A DNA stretch of 64,000 nt. Origin: Sphagnum magellanicum. Its lineage: Eukaryota > Streptophyta > Sphagnopsida > Sphagnales > Sphagnaceae. Under the pieces are notes generated by a model. The model did no database searches. It saw only the letters and a list, made by a program, of their open reading frames with translations, and was not told where the DNA came from. The stretch covers positions 16,864,001 to 16,928,000 of the forward strand of contig CM038920.1 in NCBI GenBank assembly GCA_021904315.1, written 5' to 3'. Positions 1 to 11,839 of the stretch are shown here, in pieces. How positions within the stretch are numbered: position 1 is the stretch's first letter; every line of letters begins with the position of its first letter. The translations under genes were made by a program, and so were the position numbers.

Positions 1-861
1 GAACTCACATCTTAATTTGATCTGTTCACAAAGCTTATTTAGACTAGTCATCAATAATTAGAATTACAACTCACTTTGAATCTGCTGCTGATGGTTTGGC
101 ATGAAAAGCACCTGCAAAATCCACTATATATAATAACATATGTTGTGGACAGTGTACAAACTTTGGGAAGATCACATAGTCTACAAGATTTCTCGGAGTC
201 AAGGGGTGTTGCAGATCAAAGCCCATTGGGAAAAACATTGTGTGTGTTTCATGACTATTAACCTACATACATTGTTGTACATTTGAGGTGTGCACAGATT
301 GAACAAAACTTTCAAATAATTGAAGCTGGTTTACATGTTACACACCTCTTAATGCCTAGCTAGCTCGCTGCTGCAATATGTGCACATCGAGAGTTCCTGC
401 AATCTAGCAGCAATTATAGTTGTAGCTGCGAAATGTGCAGAGAGCAGCTAGAGTCCCATCAGCTAGCAGCAACGCTAATTAGAACTGCAAAATATGTGCA
501 CAAGATCTGTTGCTGCCAGGATGCAGAGATCGGGAGTATGCACATGTCAGTTTTCCTCTGTGACGGTAGGCCGTGTAGGTGCTGATCACGGATTCAACGT
601 AAAGAGCGCATGATGTGGAGTCTGTACACCAACTGATGTCCAGGGAAACCATAGATCCGCAATAGCTAGGATTTAGTTATGTAGCTCTGGCCTTTTGTGC
701 ATGCTGATCATCCTGCACAGTTTGTAATCCTCCCCTTTTTTTTTGTGTGGATCATCATGGATGTGCAACAAGCTAGTTGCACAAGCAGCAGCACGCGAGT
801 CCTGCATGTGGTTATAGTCTCTTCTAGAAGTTTAGTCTCTAGCTAGAAGGCAGCTACAACT

Positions 862-892
<31 letters not shown>
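1..892. other. 3' flank and probable 3' UTR of the first HD-Zip II gene
   Basis: No coding region is recognised here. The part nearest the gene (about 360-892) is richer in CAG/CTG and AGCTAGC words than the AT-rich DNA to its left, as are the exons. That suggests it is the transcribed 3' UTR of the minus-strand gene ending at 893. No clear AATAAA polyadenylation signal was found on the minus strand. A degenerate tandem repeat (360-512) and a trinucleotide repeat (863-893) are listed separately. Confidence 0.4.
360..512. repeat. Degenerate tandem repeat of about 61 bp in the 3' flank of HD-Zip II gene 1
   Basis: Two imperfect copies of about 61 bp begin near 389 and 450, and a partial copy precedes them. 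Each copy reads roughly GAGTYCC, then TAGCAGCAA, then CTGCRAAATRTGCA. The spacing and shared words are visible directly; the repeat boundaries are approximate. Confidence 0.5.

Positions 893-893
<1 letters not shown>
863..893. repeat. (CAG)10 microsatellite abutting a stop codon
   Basis: About ten CAG units on the plus strand. Read on the minus strand, the TAG stop of HD-Zip II gene 1 (893-895) runs straight into a CTG tract, so the repeat forms the first 30 bases of the 3' UTR. Length change here would not alter the protein. Confidence 0.85.
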
Positions 894-2810
894 TACAACT
901 TGGCTACTCTCTTACACGACGGGCACATGGTTAGCGTAGCAGCAGGTAGTGTCATGTTGTTGTAGAAGTCGTGACGTGCATGAGCTAGCTGAACATGATA
1001 CTGCGGGGGCGGCGGTGCCGCGACCAGCTTGAGCGCTCTCAACTCTTGTAACTCCTTTCGTAGTCTGTGATTCTCTTGGGTTAAGTTCTCGCAACATCTT
1101 TTCAACACCTCACAATCCACTTCCGTTTGTTTCAGCTTTGTCCTGCAATTGAGTAGGAGGGAAAAAAAAAACAAGAGTCGAAGTTCAGATTATAATAAGA
1201 TTCAGTTCCGAATCTACAGTTCTACTCCCGGCCGCCACAAGAAGCTTTGGTACAACTCCCTCATGACATTGGTTCACAGTACTCTTCTAGATCATGGCAC
1301 AATTGAATTTCCCCTGTGGATATGCCTCTCCCTGAGAATGTTGCAAAACTCTCAATGTCTTCTCAGAGTTCCTTGCTACTTGCGTTTTTAGTCTAAAATT
1401 CTCGGAGGTAAAGTTAGACAATTTTCCCACAAGGGAAGGAAGCATCCAAGAACTCCTAGGTGAGTAGTTTGGGAAGCTTGCTAGGTGATGCAAAGCACAC
1501 ACACACCTTGCTCTTCTGTTTTGGAACCACACTTCCACTTGCCGAGGACGCAAATGTAGTTGCTTTGCCAATGCCGTCTTTTGCTTCTGAAAGAACAAAG
1601 CCATGTATTGATCTCAGACTTCAGACTTTTGACAAGTCCAGTTGATCTGCAAGGTATTCTTCTTCATGACGAGGATCCTCATTACAGCACAACATGATAT
1701 TCTCCTGACACGATCATGATCAACATGTTTGCAGGAAGTGGCGATCATTGTCATAGAGACTACTCATGTGGTATAGAATTCTTACCGGGTTGAGAGTACT
1801 ATGATCCTTAAAACTTTCTTCGAGAAGAGCCGATTGTTCCTTGGTAAGACGAAGCTTTTTTCTAGTATTGGTTCCGCCATCTTCATCATCGTCGCTAACT
1901 CCTGTTCCTGCTGCTGCAGTACCAGCTCTGGAGCTTAACTCGAAGCCTCCTCCTCTGTCAGATTTCTCCTGCAGATGATCAAATACGTCGTGCAATTCTG
2001 ATCTTTCCCGCTTAATCATGCCTATGCTGCTCTCGGGCGATGTCGACACAACAGCTCCTAATTCATCACCACCATCGGTAGTTGCAGACGGTAGTTGATT
2101 TATATCGATATCCCTATAAGACTTCCTTGAAACCCCGTGATATTCAGGCGCTGCTGCCGAAGAGTAAGTCTCCACTTCGCCGTCATCGACGTAACCGCCT
2201 ACACAAAGCCATCAAGCACGGATCCCGCAATGTCAAACCTGATCCAGCCTTGAACCGCAGGCAGCTGGCAAGAGCATCATCTGAGCACCAAAAAAAAAAC
2301 CCCCACAGCTACTCTTGCAGAAAAAGTCCTCAGACTGGCCTCCCCCGCAAGCTGCAAGACATGAGACACTAAGAGACTTGTTACATAGAACGCACCTGCA
2401 GCACTGCCTGAGTTTGTCCTGGATGCAAGCATTTGCCATGAGAAGCAGGGATTGGTGACGGAAGACGGCGCGGGAGTGCTTGTCTCGGAGCTATGCGCAG
2501 AGGATCTCATCGTGCAGCAGCCTGGAAGCAAGTCAAGTTGCACCGGCGGAGACTGCCTCCTGCTGCCGCTCCTCCTACTGTAGCAGGGAACATTAACGTC
2601 AACAACAACAACGCCTGCAGCAGCGGCAGCTCCTAGTCTGGCTATCTCCTCCTCCCCCTCCTCCTCCACTGCACTCAATCCTAAACTGGTCCATGTACTA
2701 CTAGTCGTCATACCACCACTGGAACTCGCGCCCATCACTAGTGATCTCATTCCATTCTCCTGCATTTCCAACTGCATAGTACTACTCTCTTTCCCTTCGC
2801 ACAACAACAT
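893..2810 (-). CDS. HD-Zip class II homeodomain-leucine zipper transcription factor (gene 1, four exons)
   Basis: Predicted nuclear DNA-binding protein of 385 aa; HD-Zip II proteins are usually transcriptional repressors. Exons on the minus strand: 2396-2810, 1786-2198, 1507-1586 and 893-1142, joined by GT-AG introns of 197, 199 and 364 nt; their lengths sum to 386 codons with no internal stop. The homeodomain spans roughly residues 250-309, with the helix-3 signature VWFQNRRAR. The leucine zipper follows directly, with leucines at 316, 323, 330 and 337. An intron falls after LNP inside the homeodomain. Near the C-terminus is CPSCK (376-380), a variant of the class-defining CPSCE motif. The N-terminus holds LDLLP (EAR-like) and a Ser/Thr/Pro-rich block shared with the paralogue at 38.7 kb. 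The start is the first ATG; the paralogue begins at an MQL that matches an in-frame ATG at 2777, so 2777 is a credible alternative. Family assignment is very secure; exact start less so. Confidence 0.93.
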
Positions 2811-3560
2811 TGCTCCAACACTAGTTTCCTGCTACTACTGCTGAGTCCTTAACCCAAACCACCTTTTCTTCTTCTTCCTTCCTTCCTTCTTCTTCTTTGT
2901 TGTCCTAAGTTCTTGTTTCTTGACGTTCTTCCTTCAAGTCTTTATTCTCCTTTCTTGTTCTTGTGCTCCTTCCACGTACCTGAAGATCAACACCACTAGA
3001 ACTAGGTACTCAAACTCCTTCCAAACTGATCTTTCAGCCTGATCACACTTGTCGAGCTATGAGAACTTCCAGAGACTATTTAGCTTTCTCCATCACCATG
3101 ATCACCAGCTGATCCCCATGAGCTGCACTGATCAATCTGATCAAAATAGGCTACACTGCGAGCTAGCTATGATCACAAGTTCTAACCTTTTCCTTAACCT
3201 GAGAAGTTAGAAGAGTGGAGCATCCGAAGGTCATTCGAATTATTAGCAGCAGCAGCAACAACTTCAGACTACACACCCAAAACAAAAAAATTCTCGCTGC
3301 AGCAGAAAAAAACAACAAAATTCCTCCCACAATTTCCACTCTTTGATCTGCTCCACAAACAAAGAGTCCGGACAGGCTGACAGACACACAGACAGACAGT
3401 TAGTTGCAGAGTTATAAGAGCTACATACATACATTCAAGCAGATTCCAATCATTCAATATGCAATTTTTTCAGCTTTCTACATTCTACACAAGCTGAATA
3501 CTGTACCTAATATTCTAACTACTACTGAATATGTACATCATCCGTAAAGTCACCCTCTGT
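2811..3560 (-). promoter_or_regulatory. Leader and promoter region of HD-Zip II gene 1
   Basis: Upstream of the minus-strand ATG the sense strand is purine-rich (runs of GAAGAAG and GGAAGGAAGG, seen as CTTCTTC on the plus strand, 2868-2900), typical of a plant 5' leader. At 3447-3455 the plus strand reads CAATCATTC, one base from the HD-Zip II consensus CAAT(C/G)ATTG. HD-Zip II genes are known to regulate their own promoters in angiosperms, so this is a candidate autoregulatory site. No TATA box or transcription start could be fixed. Confidence 0.35.
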
Positions 3561-4321
3561 TTCACCCCTTCTCTCCTTTGTTTTCGCCCCCTATCCCCTT
3601 TTCCAGTGGTATCTGCAAAATAAGGAAATTTCCTTATGTAAAATTTTCATTCCCAGTTATGAGTTTGATGCCCTATTATGCTGAAACTGGCCGTTCTCGC
3701 CCCCTAATTGCCTGACGCTACTGATAACTCTAATATGTTCCACACTTCTTTGCCCAACTTTTATTTATTTTAGAAAACAAGGTTCTGTAGTTCCAAATTG
3801 AATTTTTCAGAATTTCAACAGTTGAGGAATAAGTATGCAAAATAATGTAAAATAAATAAATAAATATAGTGTTGTGCATTTTGCAATAATAGTTATTAGT
3901 AATCGAACGGGATTTCAATTTTCAACAATTTGGATTAAGTACATATCAATAAGATTTTTTCTCTCTCTCTCTCTTTTTTTTTTGCTAGACCTTTTGTGAA
4001 TTATTTTGCGTCGGATGTCAGTGGTCGGTATATAATAATCCTTGTAGATAGATAAGACTGATCTAGAGTATGATTCTCTAGTATGTTTTTCAGGTCCACA
4101 ATTTTTTTTATGAAACATGCAAAATATAAAAGCAATTTGGTTTCTGTCCACAAAAGCCAATTCTGGAGCTACAAAGTAATAAGAGGTGGATCTGTAAGTG
4201 CAGGTGATGGTGGGTAGGTAGGTGGGTGATGATGATGGTGATGCAGGGTTTGGAGCCAGCGGTTTTTTTAAGGAATTTTTTGTTTGTAGTCAAAGTGGCG
4301 TTCATACATATAGAAAACTTC

Positions 4322-4462
4322 CATATTGGAGGCAATTGTGGCAATTGTTTGGCAATATTCTTATTAGGAAATTTGGCTATAGACCAGATAGTAAGTACAA
4401 ATCTTATTTTAAAGGATGATCCCTACATTTTACAGAGTCTCATTGCAATTGCCTCCAATATG
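4322..4462. repeat. Inverted repeat with 17-bp perfect arms
   Basis: CATATTGGAGGCAATTG at 4322-4338 recurs as its exact reverse complement at 4446-4462, with a 107-bp spacer. The flanks match partly beyond the perfect arms. It could be the remnant of a foldback MITE or a hairpin-forming transcript; nothing else supports either. Confidence 0.6.
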
Positions 4463-7008
4463 AAAGGGTGCTTAAGATTTTTTGCTTTCATACCTTGAAT
4501 GTAATTTGCCAAATTTGGTTAAACATACTTATGGTTGATTGTCACTTGAGCAACGTCACAAAATTGAAGAAAAACTTTTCTTCTTCCTCTTCTCACAACA
4601 ATAAAGACTATAACCTTGTGTTGTTGGGAGGATTTGGCCCAAAGGTGCCAACATGATTAATTTCTGACTCTTGCATATTGTGTTGGGGTAACAATGTTTC
4701 TCCAATTTCATGATCTAACTAAATTGATGATCATATAAAGAAAGGTTTAAACAAATTTTGCCATTGACCAGATATTGATGGGAAGCATTTAAGTGTCCTT
4801 ATATATTGTTGGCCAACGTTTACCTACTGAAACAAATAATTTAAAAATACACATTTTGAATTTTTTTTTTAAAATTCAAAATCTGGAGAATTTGGACCAT
4901 TTTTTGAATTTGAATCCTTTTTATAACTATAGTTCAAAACTCAAAACAAGATTATTCAGGTTTAAAATACATGAAAATTTAGCCCAAAACAAATCAGAAG
5001 TTCAGGCCAATGTTTTTTTTTCTTCAATATTCTGAAGTTGCATTGTAGCAAGCATCAAGAGAGAGAGAGATTTAGCAATAAATGACCATAGGTTCTTAGA
5101 ACTTGTCTAGAGACTAAAAAAACTGCTTAAAAAAAATGCGACCAAACCAAATTCTGAGAAATATGCTGAAAATTATCCAATTTTTTTCTTTGAAATTTGG
5201 AGAAAATTTTCCCACAAACCAAAGAATATGCCACAGAACTATTATTATTCTTCTTTATCGCATTTGTTAAAAAATTAAGTATTGCCTTTGAAGAGGCCGC
5301 ACTCAAGAAGATGAAGGTACCAACCAGTGTAGGGGCTGCCTAAACCGAGGCTCCCCCTAAATTCGTGTCCCAAGTGCGACCTCTCCATTTCGTGTTTCTC
5401 TATGTAGATACATACAGCTGTTGTTCATGTCACAAGTTTCCCTTGAGGAAATAATATTATGTGAAAAAAAGTTTCTTTGTGATATTTTTGTTGGGAATAT
5501 CCTCTTGTTCATGCTGGTTTCTATTTTTTTCAATTCTTCAAGAATTAATATATTCATAATTAAGAAATTTTCAACCTACCCTAGGCTAATACAAATCTAT
5601 TGGAATCATTTGTTTCCAGCACATATTAAGACAACACACAAACATACAAAGTGACACACTTGTTAGGGCATGCCTGGTGACAGACAACAGAAAAATTGAT
5701 ATTTCAAGTACATTTTTTTGGATGAAATATTCTAATCAAATTAGTGTAAAAACTGCTTTGTGCTGGTAAGTGTGGCCATGTTAGCATTGCCCTGCCATAA
5801 GGCCCAAAGCAAAATGATTGTTCTCAATTGGCCAACCATAATGATTGATCGAGGTGGAAAGATTCAAATGGTCTATCGCTTTATTTGGTTCACCTTTCCA
5901 GGTTTTTGGATGGGGATGCGACAAGAATTAACGCTTCACCTTGGATTTGCTAAATATTGATAGCGGGCTGGGCACACTCTTAGCAATGGGAATACAATAC
6001 ACCCGACGTGAAATACATTTATGTACATCCCCACAACCCAACAATGGTGTAGCCTTAAAAGGGTTACAAAGGAGACAAGGGGCAATTGAAGGAGGGTGAC
6101 TAAGTTGGGCCCAATATGGGAAGCATGTCCCGGGGGCCCCGGGCCAGGCATCATCACCCCCACCCCCCGACTTTGGTGCTGAGGTTTCCTACACGATAAG
6201 GAAAGCATGGTATATATATAAAACAGGATGTGCGGTGCTTTTCCAACATGTCTGGCCCTGTATTCTTGTTCCCAGGTCTTTCCTTGAAGCAACCAAAAAC
6301 AATCCTCTGTTTTGGTTGGGGGTGTCCAGGAATTGGGGGATGACAGCAGGCAGAGATACTCTTTTCTAAAGATGAGTTTCTTGCCCAGGTCTTGTTGGGT
6401 TTTCTTTAGTAAGCAGACTACACAAATGAGGGTTACTTCTTTGAGATGGAGTGAGGTTGAAGTGTAGAATGGATCATATGGAGTACAGTAGGATTCCATT
6501 CTTGAGTTTTTTTCTGACTCTGGGATCTGGGATTATTATTTTCCTCCATGTTTGTGTTTGAAAAAAATGTTAAGGTAATAATGTATTTATACTGAACTTG
6601 TTATAGCAAATCCACCCACACTTGGTATGTGAGCTTCAAGTAGTGTTTATCCCATCCAAAATAATGTGCAAATTAATTTTTCAGTCTACAGCAAACTTTT
6701 TTTTCTCCTGGTGAAGTCTCACCGAAAAGACAAAAAAATTTAAAAAATGAATTCCTAAGACAAAGTGACTTTTAAGATTTTTCAATCATCAATCGATGAA
6801 AAAGCAAAGAAAAATCTCCATATTTCTGTATACGAATTCAAGTACAGCCAAAATATAGAAGGACTTTATAATATATATCTCCATATCTCATGATTTCTTT
6901 ACATCACAGAATTCAGAAAAAGGAAAAGGAAAAGAAAAATCCATAGACATGAGACATGAAATATTGGACAATGTAGGGTGAAGGTCGCTTAAATGCTACC
7001 GCAAGGGC

Positions 7009-7017
7009 CAATCATTG
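7009..7017. promoter_or_regulatory. Perfect HD-Zip II consensus site CAATCATTG
   Basis: The palindromic core CAAT(C)ATTG occurs inside CCAATCATTGG, 4.2 kb upstream of the HD-Zip II gene 1 start. About 0.5 such sites are expected by chance in a window this size, so a functional role is only a possibility. Confidence 0.2.
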
Positions 7018-9494
7018 GAACTTACCAATCAAAAACAACTATACTCTTTTATCAATCATTTTGGAGAGTACCGTATCATGCACATTTTTACAAGTCCAAA
7101 ATGAATTTCACACTCATTGTGTAGTCTACTTATTGAAAGCTTAAACTTCATCCAAATTATAATTTTACAAGTCATTAGATTGCTATTGTTGGAGCTATTC
7201 TTTATACTCACCAAGACAAGGTGGTTAAGGTGGCCCAACTTAGGGTTGGTTGCCAAATCAGTAGAAGCTTTCTTATTGTGTGAAGTGATTTAACTACGGG
7301 AACACACCATGAAACCAACCTAAGTAAGGTTAGGTACATCATTTACTGAAAAGCATTGCATTTGTGAGTCTAGATGTCTAAAGGAGGAAGGATCCACCTC
7401 TTGTGATTGATTGATTTGGCTTCTCCTCGTTGTCCATTTCACCAATTTACACTACATTTGCCAAAAACTCATGAAGATTGAAATCCAGTATGAGATCTTG
7501 CTTTTTCAGGTTTCTTGTTTCTTCTGTTGTATGTAGGAAAGAAAAAGATACTTGAGGAAATGGAGGTAGACTAGTGAGTACATTTTTTACACACTTTGTA
7601 AATTTTACATTATATGATTGTGTACACATGCTGTACAAAAAGATGGATAAGCTTTTTTTTTACTGCACTTTTTTCATGTGGTTCAAGCTGGGGATCAATT
7701 GGGGCGACTGGCAAGCTGAGTGGAGGAGTGGTGGTTGCCGGGTTTGATGTTCATGAATTCAAGGCCAAAACCAGGTGCTAGGATGGATGGGACATAGAAG
7801 GGACTTTTTAATCATTTCCTTGAGAATTTGAGAGACAAGATTTGATTTCTTTTGGGGACTTGTAAAAGAAATTACTGAAGAATCAAGATGCTGTGCAAAT
7901 GTCCACAGATGGCTGGCACAAGTCTAGGAAACTTTTGTGACTTGTCGATACAAGAATATTACGGTCCCTAGACTCTCATTGGGACCGGGTCCAAAGTCTT
8001 TATGTTTTGCACAAAAGGAGAATATTTATATACATAAATATATGCTTGTGAGTTGATCCATCTTTCTTCCAACAAGTCAAGTCTTGGCCACACATAATTA
8101 GAGCAGGGTGGTCGTGGTCGTCATCATCATGAAATCAAACCCTCGGGGACAATGAAATAACAATTTTTTAAAAGTGTTTGGTCAACACTTTGGATTAGGG
8201 CACAAGGTGATTGAGAAGTTAGTTGTTGGGTTGTTGTGCTCCATTGTTGTTGTTGTTTTGTTCTCGTTGCTGATTTGTTGTGCTCCTCTTTGCGATCAAA
8301 TTATTCTACTGTACATCAGGTGAAAGTTTTACAAAAACCCATCAAAGAATTTTTCTAAAAAGCTATCTACTTGGATTGTTTATCCGACAGCCAGCTAGCA
8401 AACGGGCTATTATACTACAACTTCCAACAACTTCCCCCCAACAACAACAACAACAACAGCTGTATAAACAAGTATGAGTAAAAATCATTCCCTGGTCTTC
8501 TGTTGCATCGAGTTTTGGAATCTCCACAATGTCTGGGTTGGAGTTCCACATTATTATTACATGACATTTTCTGACAGAGACAAAGCCACAACCGCTATGG
8601 CTAACCCACTCACACTCACTCCCCCCTTCCCCCCCCCCCAAAATATTTTGGTCTCATCAATGGTAATTCAATCTTCTTATTATAAAAGATTGTTGCATCA
8701 TAATGGGATCTAGGCTCCCCGACAACCAGACCAAAAAGTTTTTCTCATCCCAGAAAAGAAAAAGAAAGAAAAAAAACCAATACAAATCATGCATATAATT
8801 TCTTGCTTTGTGTATCAATCCCACACTCTTTTCACCAGGGACAATTGCGAGCTTTGAAAAATGGACGAAGAGTTCATTTGGTTGTTGGACAACACAAGAG
8901 AATATATGGGGCTCATGTCGGAGATCTCAACAGGTCCCATGTGTGTGTGTTTTCTTTAGTGCAAGTTGTCACCTTGAAAGGACATCCTTACTTGGTGAGG
9001 AAAAGCTGGGTAGTGACCAGCCTGCAGCAACAACAACCAACTCCCTGATGAGACTGAGCTTTAAAACCTAAGTCAAGCTTCTGCCAAGTTTTGTATGAGA
9101 ACTTTTTTTTTCTGGTGAAATGAAAATTTCAAAACTCAAAAATGAAGTGATTTTGGAAGTTTTCCATCACCAGAAGTGAGAAAACAAAAATGGTTAAAAT
9201 CTCCAGATTTTTAGATTTTTTTTTCAATGTGTAGTCATAAAAATATAGAAGGTTCGTTTTAGAATTGTACTATGTAAAAGTTTATAGTCAGATTTGGCTG
9301 AATCTTCCTGGGGATGATCAGTATTTTTTTTACATCTTGCTATGGATGGTCATCACTTAGGCTACATTTTAAAAATTCCTTGAAAAACTAGTGAGTGGCA
9401 ACCCAACAAATAATTCCAGGTAGAGTCTCTTGTTTTGGGTACAATTTTTGACCTTCAATAATCATGTGGGAAGATCAATATTTGTTGTATAAAC

Positions 9495-10346
9495 CAGTAC
9501 TCAGCAGTTCTTTACTTTTATGAAGAATTCCAGTCCTGGTTCTCAAAAACAAATAGAGCAGTTCTAGTTCCACACAAAAATGCAATTGGGATCCAGTTCC
9601 TGCCAATTCTGGTTCCAATTAGGAATTTCAGAGTTAGTTCTGATCTGGCTTTGTAAGGGTTGGATTGGAACCAATGGTTAATTGCCAGTTAACCTCTAGT
9701 TAACCCCAGTTCTAGTTAATTTTTTCCCAAAACATATATCTTGGTTTTAGTTCTGATTCAGGTTTTTATATAGAACCCGGAATGGATTCTGGGTCTGGTT
9801 CTATAACAAAATTATTTGAGCTCCTCCACACTACCTGTGACAGTCAACTTTTTTTTTTTTTTCCTTATGTTTTCATATGGTTCTTGATAATTCATCATTA
9901 TTTATGTCAATGTCACATTTAATTTAAATTAATATACATTTCATGAACATGAAAAAACACATGTTAATTTGGATTTTCATATCCATGTTGATGGATAGGA
10001 AAAAAAAGTTAGGTAGTTATAAAATGGAGGACCTTATAGGAAAGATGGGAGATAATTATTAAAAAAGTTAATATGAAAAGGAAGCAATTATTTAGAAAAA
10101 AATGAAATAGTTAAGCTTGAAAATGAGGTAGTTATTTCAAAAATATCTCTGGAATAGTCCATGGATGGCCATACAAAGGATTCCAAAAACCTCCCCCATA
10201 TACCAGATCTGATTACTCATCACTTGAATAAAATGCAATTCCAGTTTTAGTTCTAAAAATCAAACCTGATTTGGATTCAGTTCTTAGTAATTGGACCTGG
10301 TATCAACGATCATAAACCCACCATACTACGAACCTCCCCAACACTA
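9495..10346. mobile_element. Possible non-autonomous hAT-type element
   Basis: The right end (RC of 10330-10346) reads TAGTGTTGGGGAGGTTC, resembling the hAT-type terminal repeats seen at 30156 and 62256. A left-end candidate CAGTACTCAGCAGTTCTT lies at 9495. The interior carries many scattered GGTTC/AGTTCT words, as subterminal repeats of hAT elements do. The two ends differ by transversions as well as transitions and the flanking 8-mers match poorly, so the left boundary is doubtful. Confidence 0.3.
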
Positions 10347-11839
10347 GGTATATATGGGTAGACCAGGGTTTCAACTCTGGTATGAGTCCTGGTATTAAAA
10401 ACCATACCAATTTAATATAAGGTCTTGCGAACACCTAGGCTCATAACATACCTACTAGTATTTACACATGTTATACCCTGGTTTGTAACAGACCAGACTG
10501 GTCTTTCATCTATAATATTATGATTCATATTTAGGATTTAGGGTTTTTTGGAATGTTTCATCAAGGTCCTGGTACTACGTTTCATACTAGGAGCTTCAAT
10601 CTACATGCACACCTGGGTCTTGGGTATGGCACTTTAGGTTTAGGTAATGAGTAATGAGAAAACTGTGGAGGTGGCAAAGTGTTGAACCCCAGATTGGAGC
10701 TTCAAAGTGAAGATCTTTTCGGAGGTGTGTTTCACAACGATAACATCAAATGGTGTTCAAGAAAATCAGTAAGCTCCTCTAAAAAATTGAATGAACTGAG
10801 AGGGGTTGTGCACTCTTGAAAAGAGTCTTTGCTGTTTTTACAAAAAATCATTTGTGATCTATGCTTCCAAAGATTACTTGCTTAGTTTGTGAACTATTGC
10901 CATGACCCTCAACTATCTTCATTAGCTCAAAATTGTGGGTGGGTGTAGATGGAATAAATGACGATTTGACCAAAATTGTCTAGATTTATTTGTCTTTGTT
11001 GGTTCAACACGGAACATTGTTTAAGGTTTGAAGTGTTTCCAATTGTCATGAAAACATACCAAGACCAAGGTTAATATCCACTGTAATCAACTTTTAAAAA
11101 ATAAGATTGATACCAAATTTATATTCAATGTTAGGGTCAAAAAAGTTGTGTACTTTACGTTTAAGGTCATGTTAGTTTTGTGTTTCATTTTGCATCTCCC
11201 CATGTGTCTATTTGTTTGTGGTTTGTCAAATTTTATATCTTGTCACCTTCAACAAATTCTAATTGACATTTTTGAACATTGTGTGGTGGACATTGTAGTG
11301 TTATTTTGTTGATTGTTCAAGGTCTTGTAATCATCAATGTGAGTTTATGAATTTCCTAGTGTTGAAAAGTAAAAACTATGGAACTAGTAATGGACAACAC
11401 AAAAGAAGGTAAGCTTCTCAACCTTTTTGCTTGCATTTTACAAAGCTTGTGGGATTAATGTAAAGAGTCCCTATTTGTTGTGAAAAAGCGATCTTCGACT
11501 TCCTTTTGTTATGAAAGAGCAATCTTTGACTTCCTTCAAGTCTACATTGGTTGGTCTTGGTTTGTGTTTCATCATTTCATCTTGGTTTTGGGTCTCTATT
11601 AAGGTTATAATGTGTGCAACGCGTGTAATGCACATTTTGTGCTTCACGCTACATCTATTGCGATCGTGAAAGAGCTTGATGATCTTCTTCAAAGCTATCG
11701 ATTTTGTGTTAGTTGTGGGTTTTGGTTTCTACGTTGTTAGTTCTTTGCACTTTTCTATTTGGTTTCTAGATTTTTGCATTATTTGGTTCCAGTTTGTTTG
11801 AGTTAGTTACACTTGCATTTCTTTCCTTAGCTAGTACTC
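10347..11839. other. Intergenic region upstream of the hAT pseudogene
   Basis: No gene recognised. The part near 10360-10620 is rich in GGTCCTGGTA/ACCAGGGT words and may be another decayed element. The stretch just before 11840 is T-rich and could be the old 5' flank of the hAT transposase gene. No terminal inverted repeat was found for that transposase. Confidence 0.35.

Larger units (their letters stand above)
3561..9494. other. AT-rich intergenic region with no recognised gene
   Basis: About 6 kb without a supportable gene. Open frames here are short and many lack an ATG; one of 187 codons (5936-6499, minus) matches no family I know. Visible structure: a CT run at 3961-3974, an inverted repeat at 4322-4462, a GC-rich patch at 6110-6180 with the near-palindrome CCCGGGGGCCCCGGG (6129-6143), a (CAA)6-7 run at 8439-8458 and a GT run near 8940-8950. 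It is probably decayed transposon sequence, but no coding relic could be identified. Confidence 0.4.

Noticed and set aside
1149-1391. Plus-strand open frame over HD-Zip II gene 1
   Set aside because: It lies across the third intron and exon 4 start of the minus-strand gene and is a shadow frame.
5936-6499. 187-codon minus-strand open frame
   Set aside because: Composition is low-complexity in places (GC palindrome, poly-G) and no family is recognisable; it could be transposon or LTR sequence.
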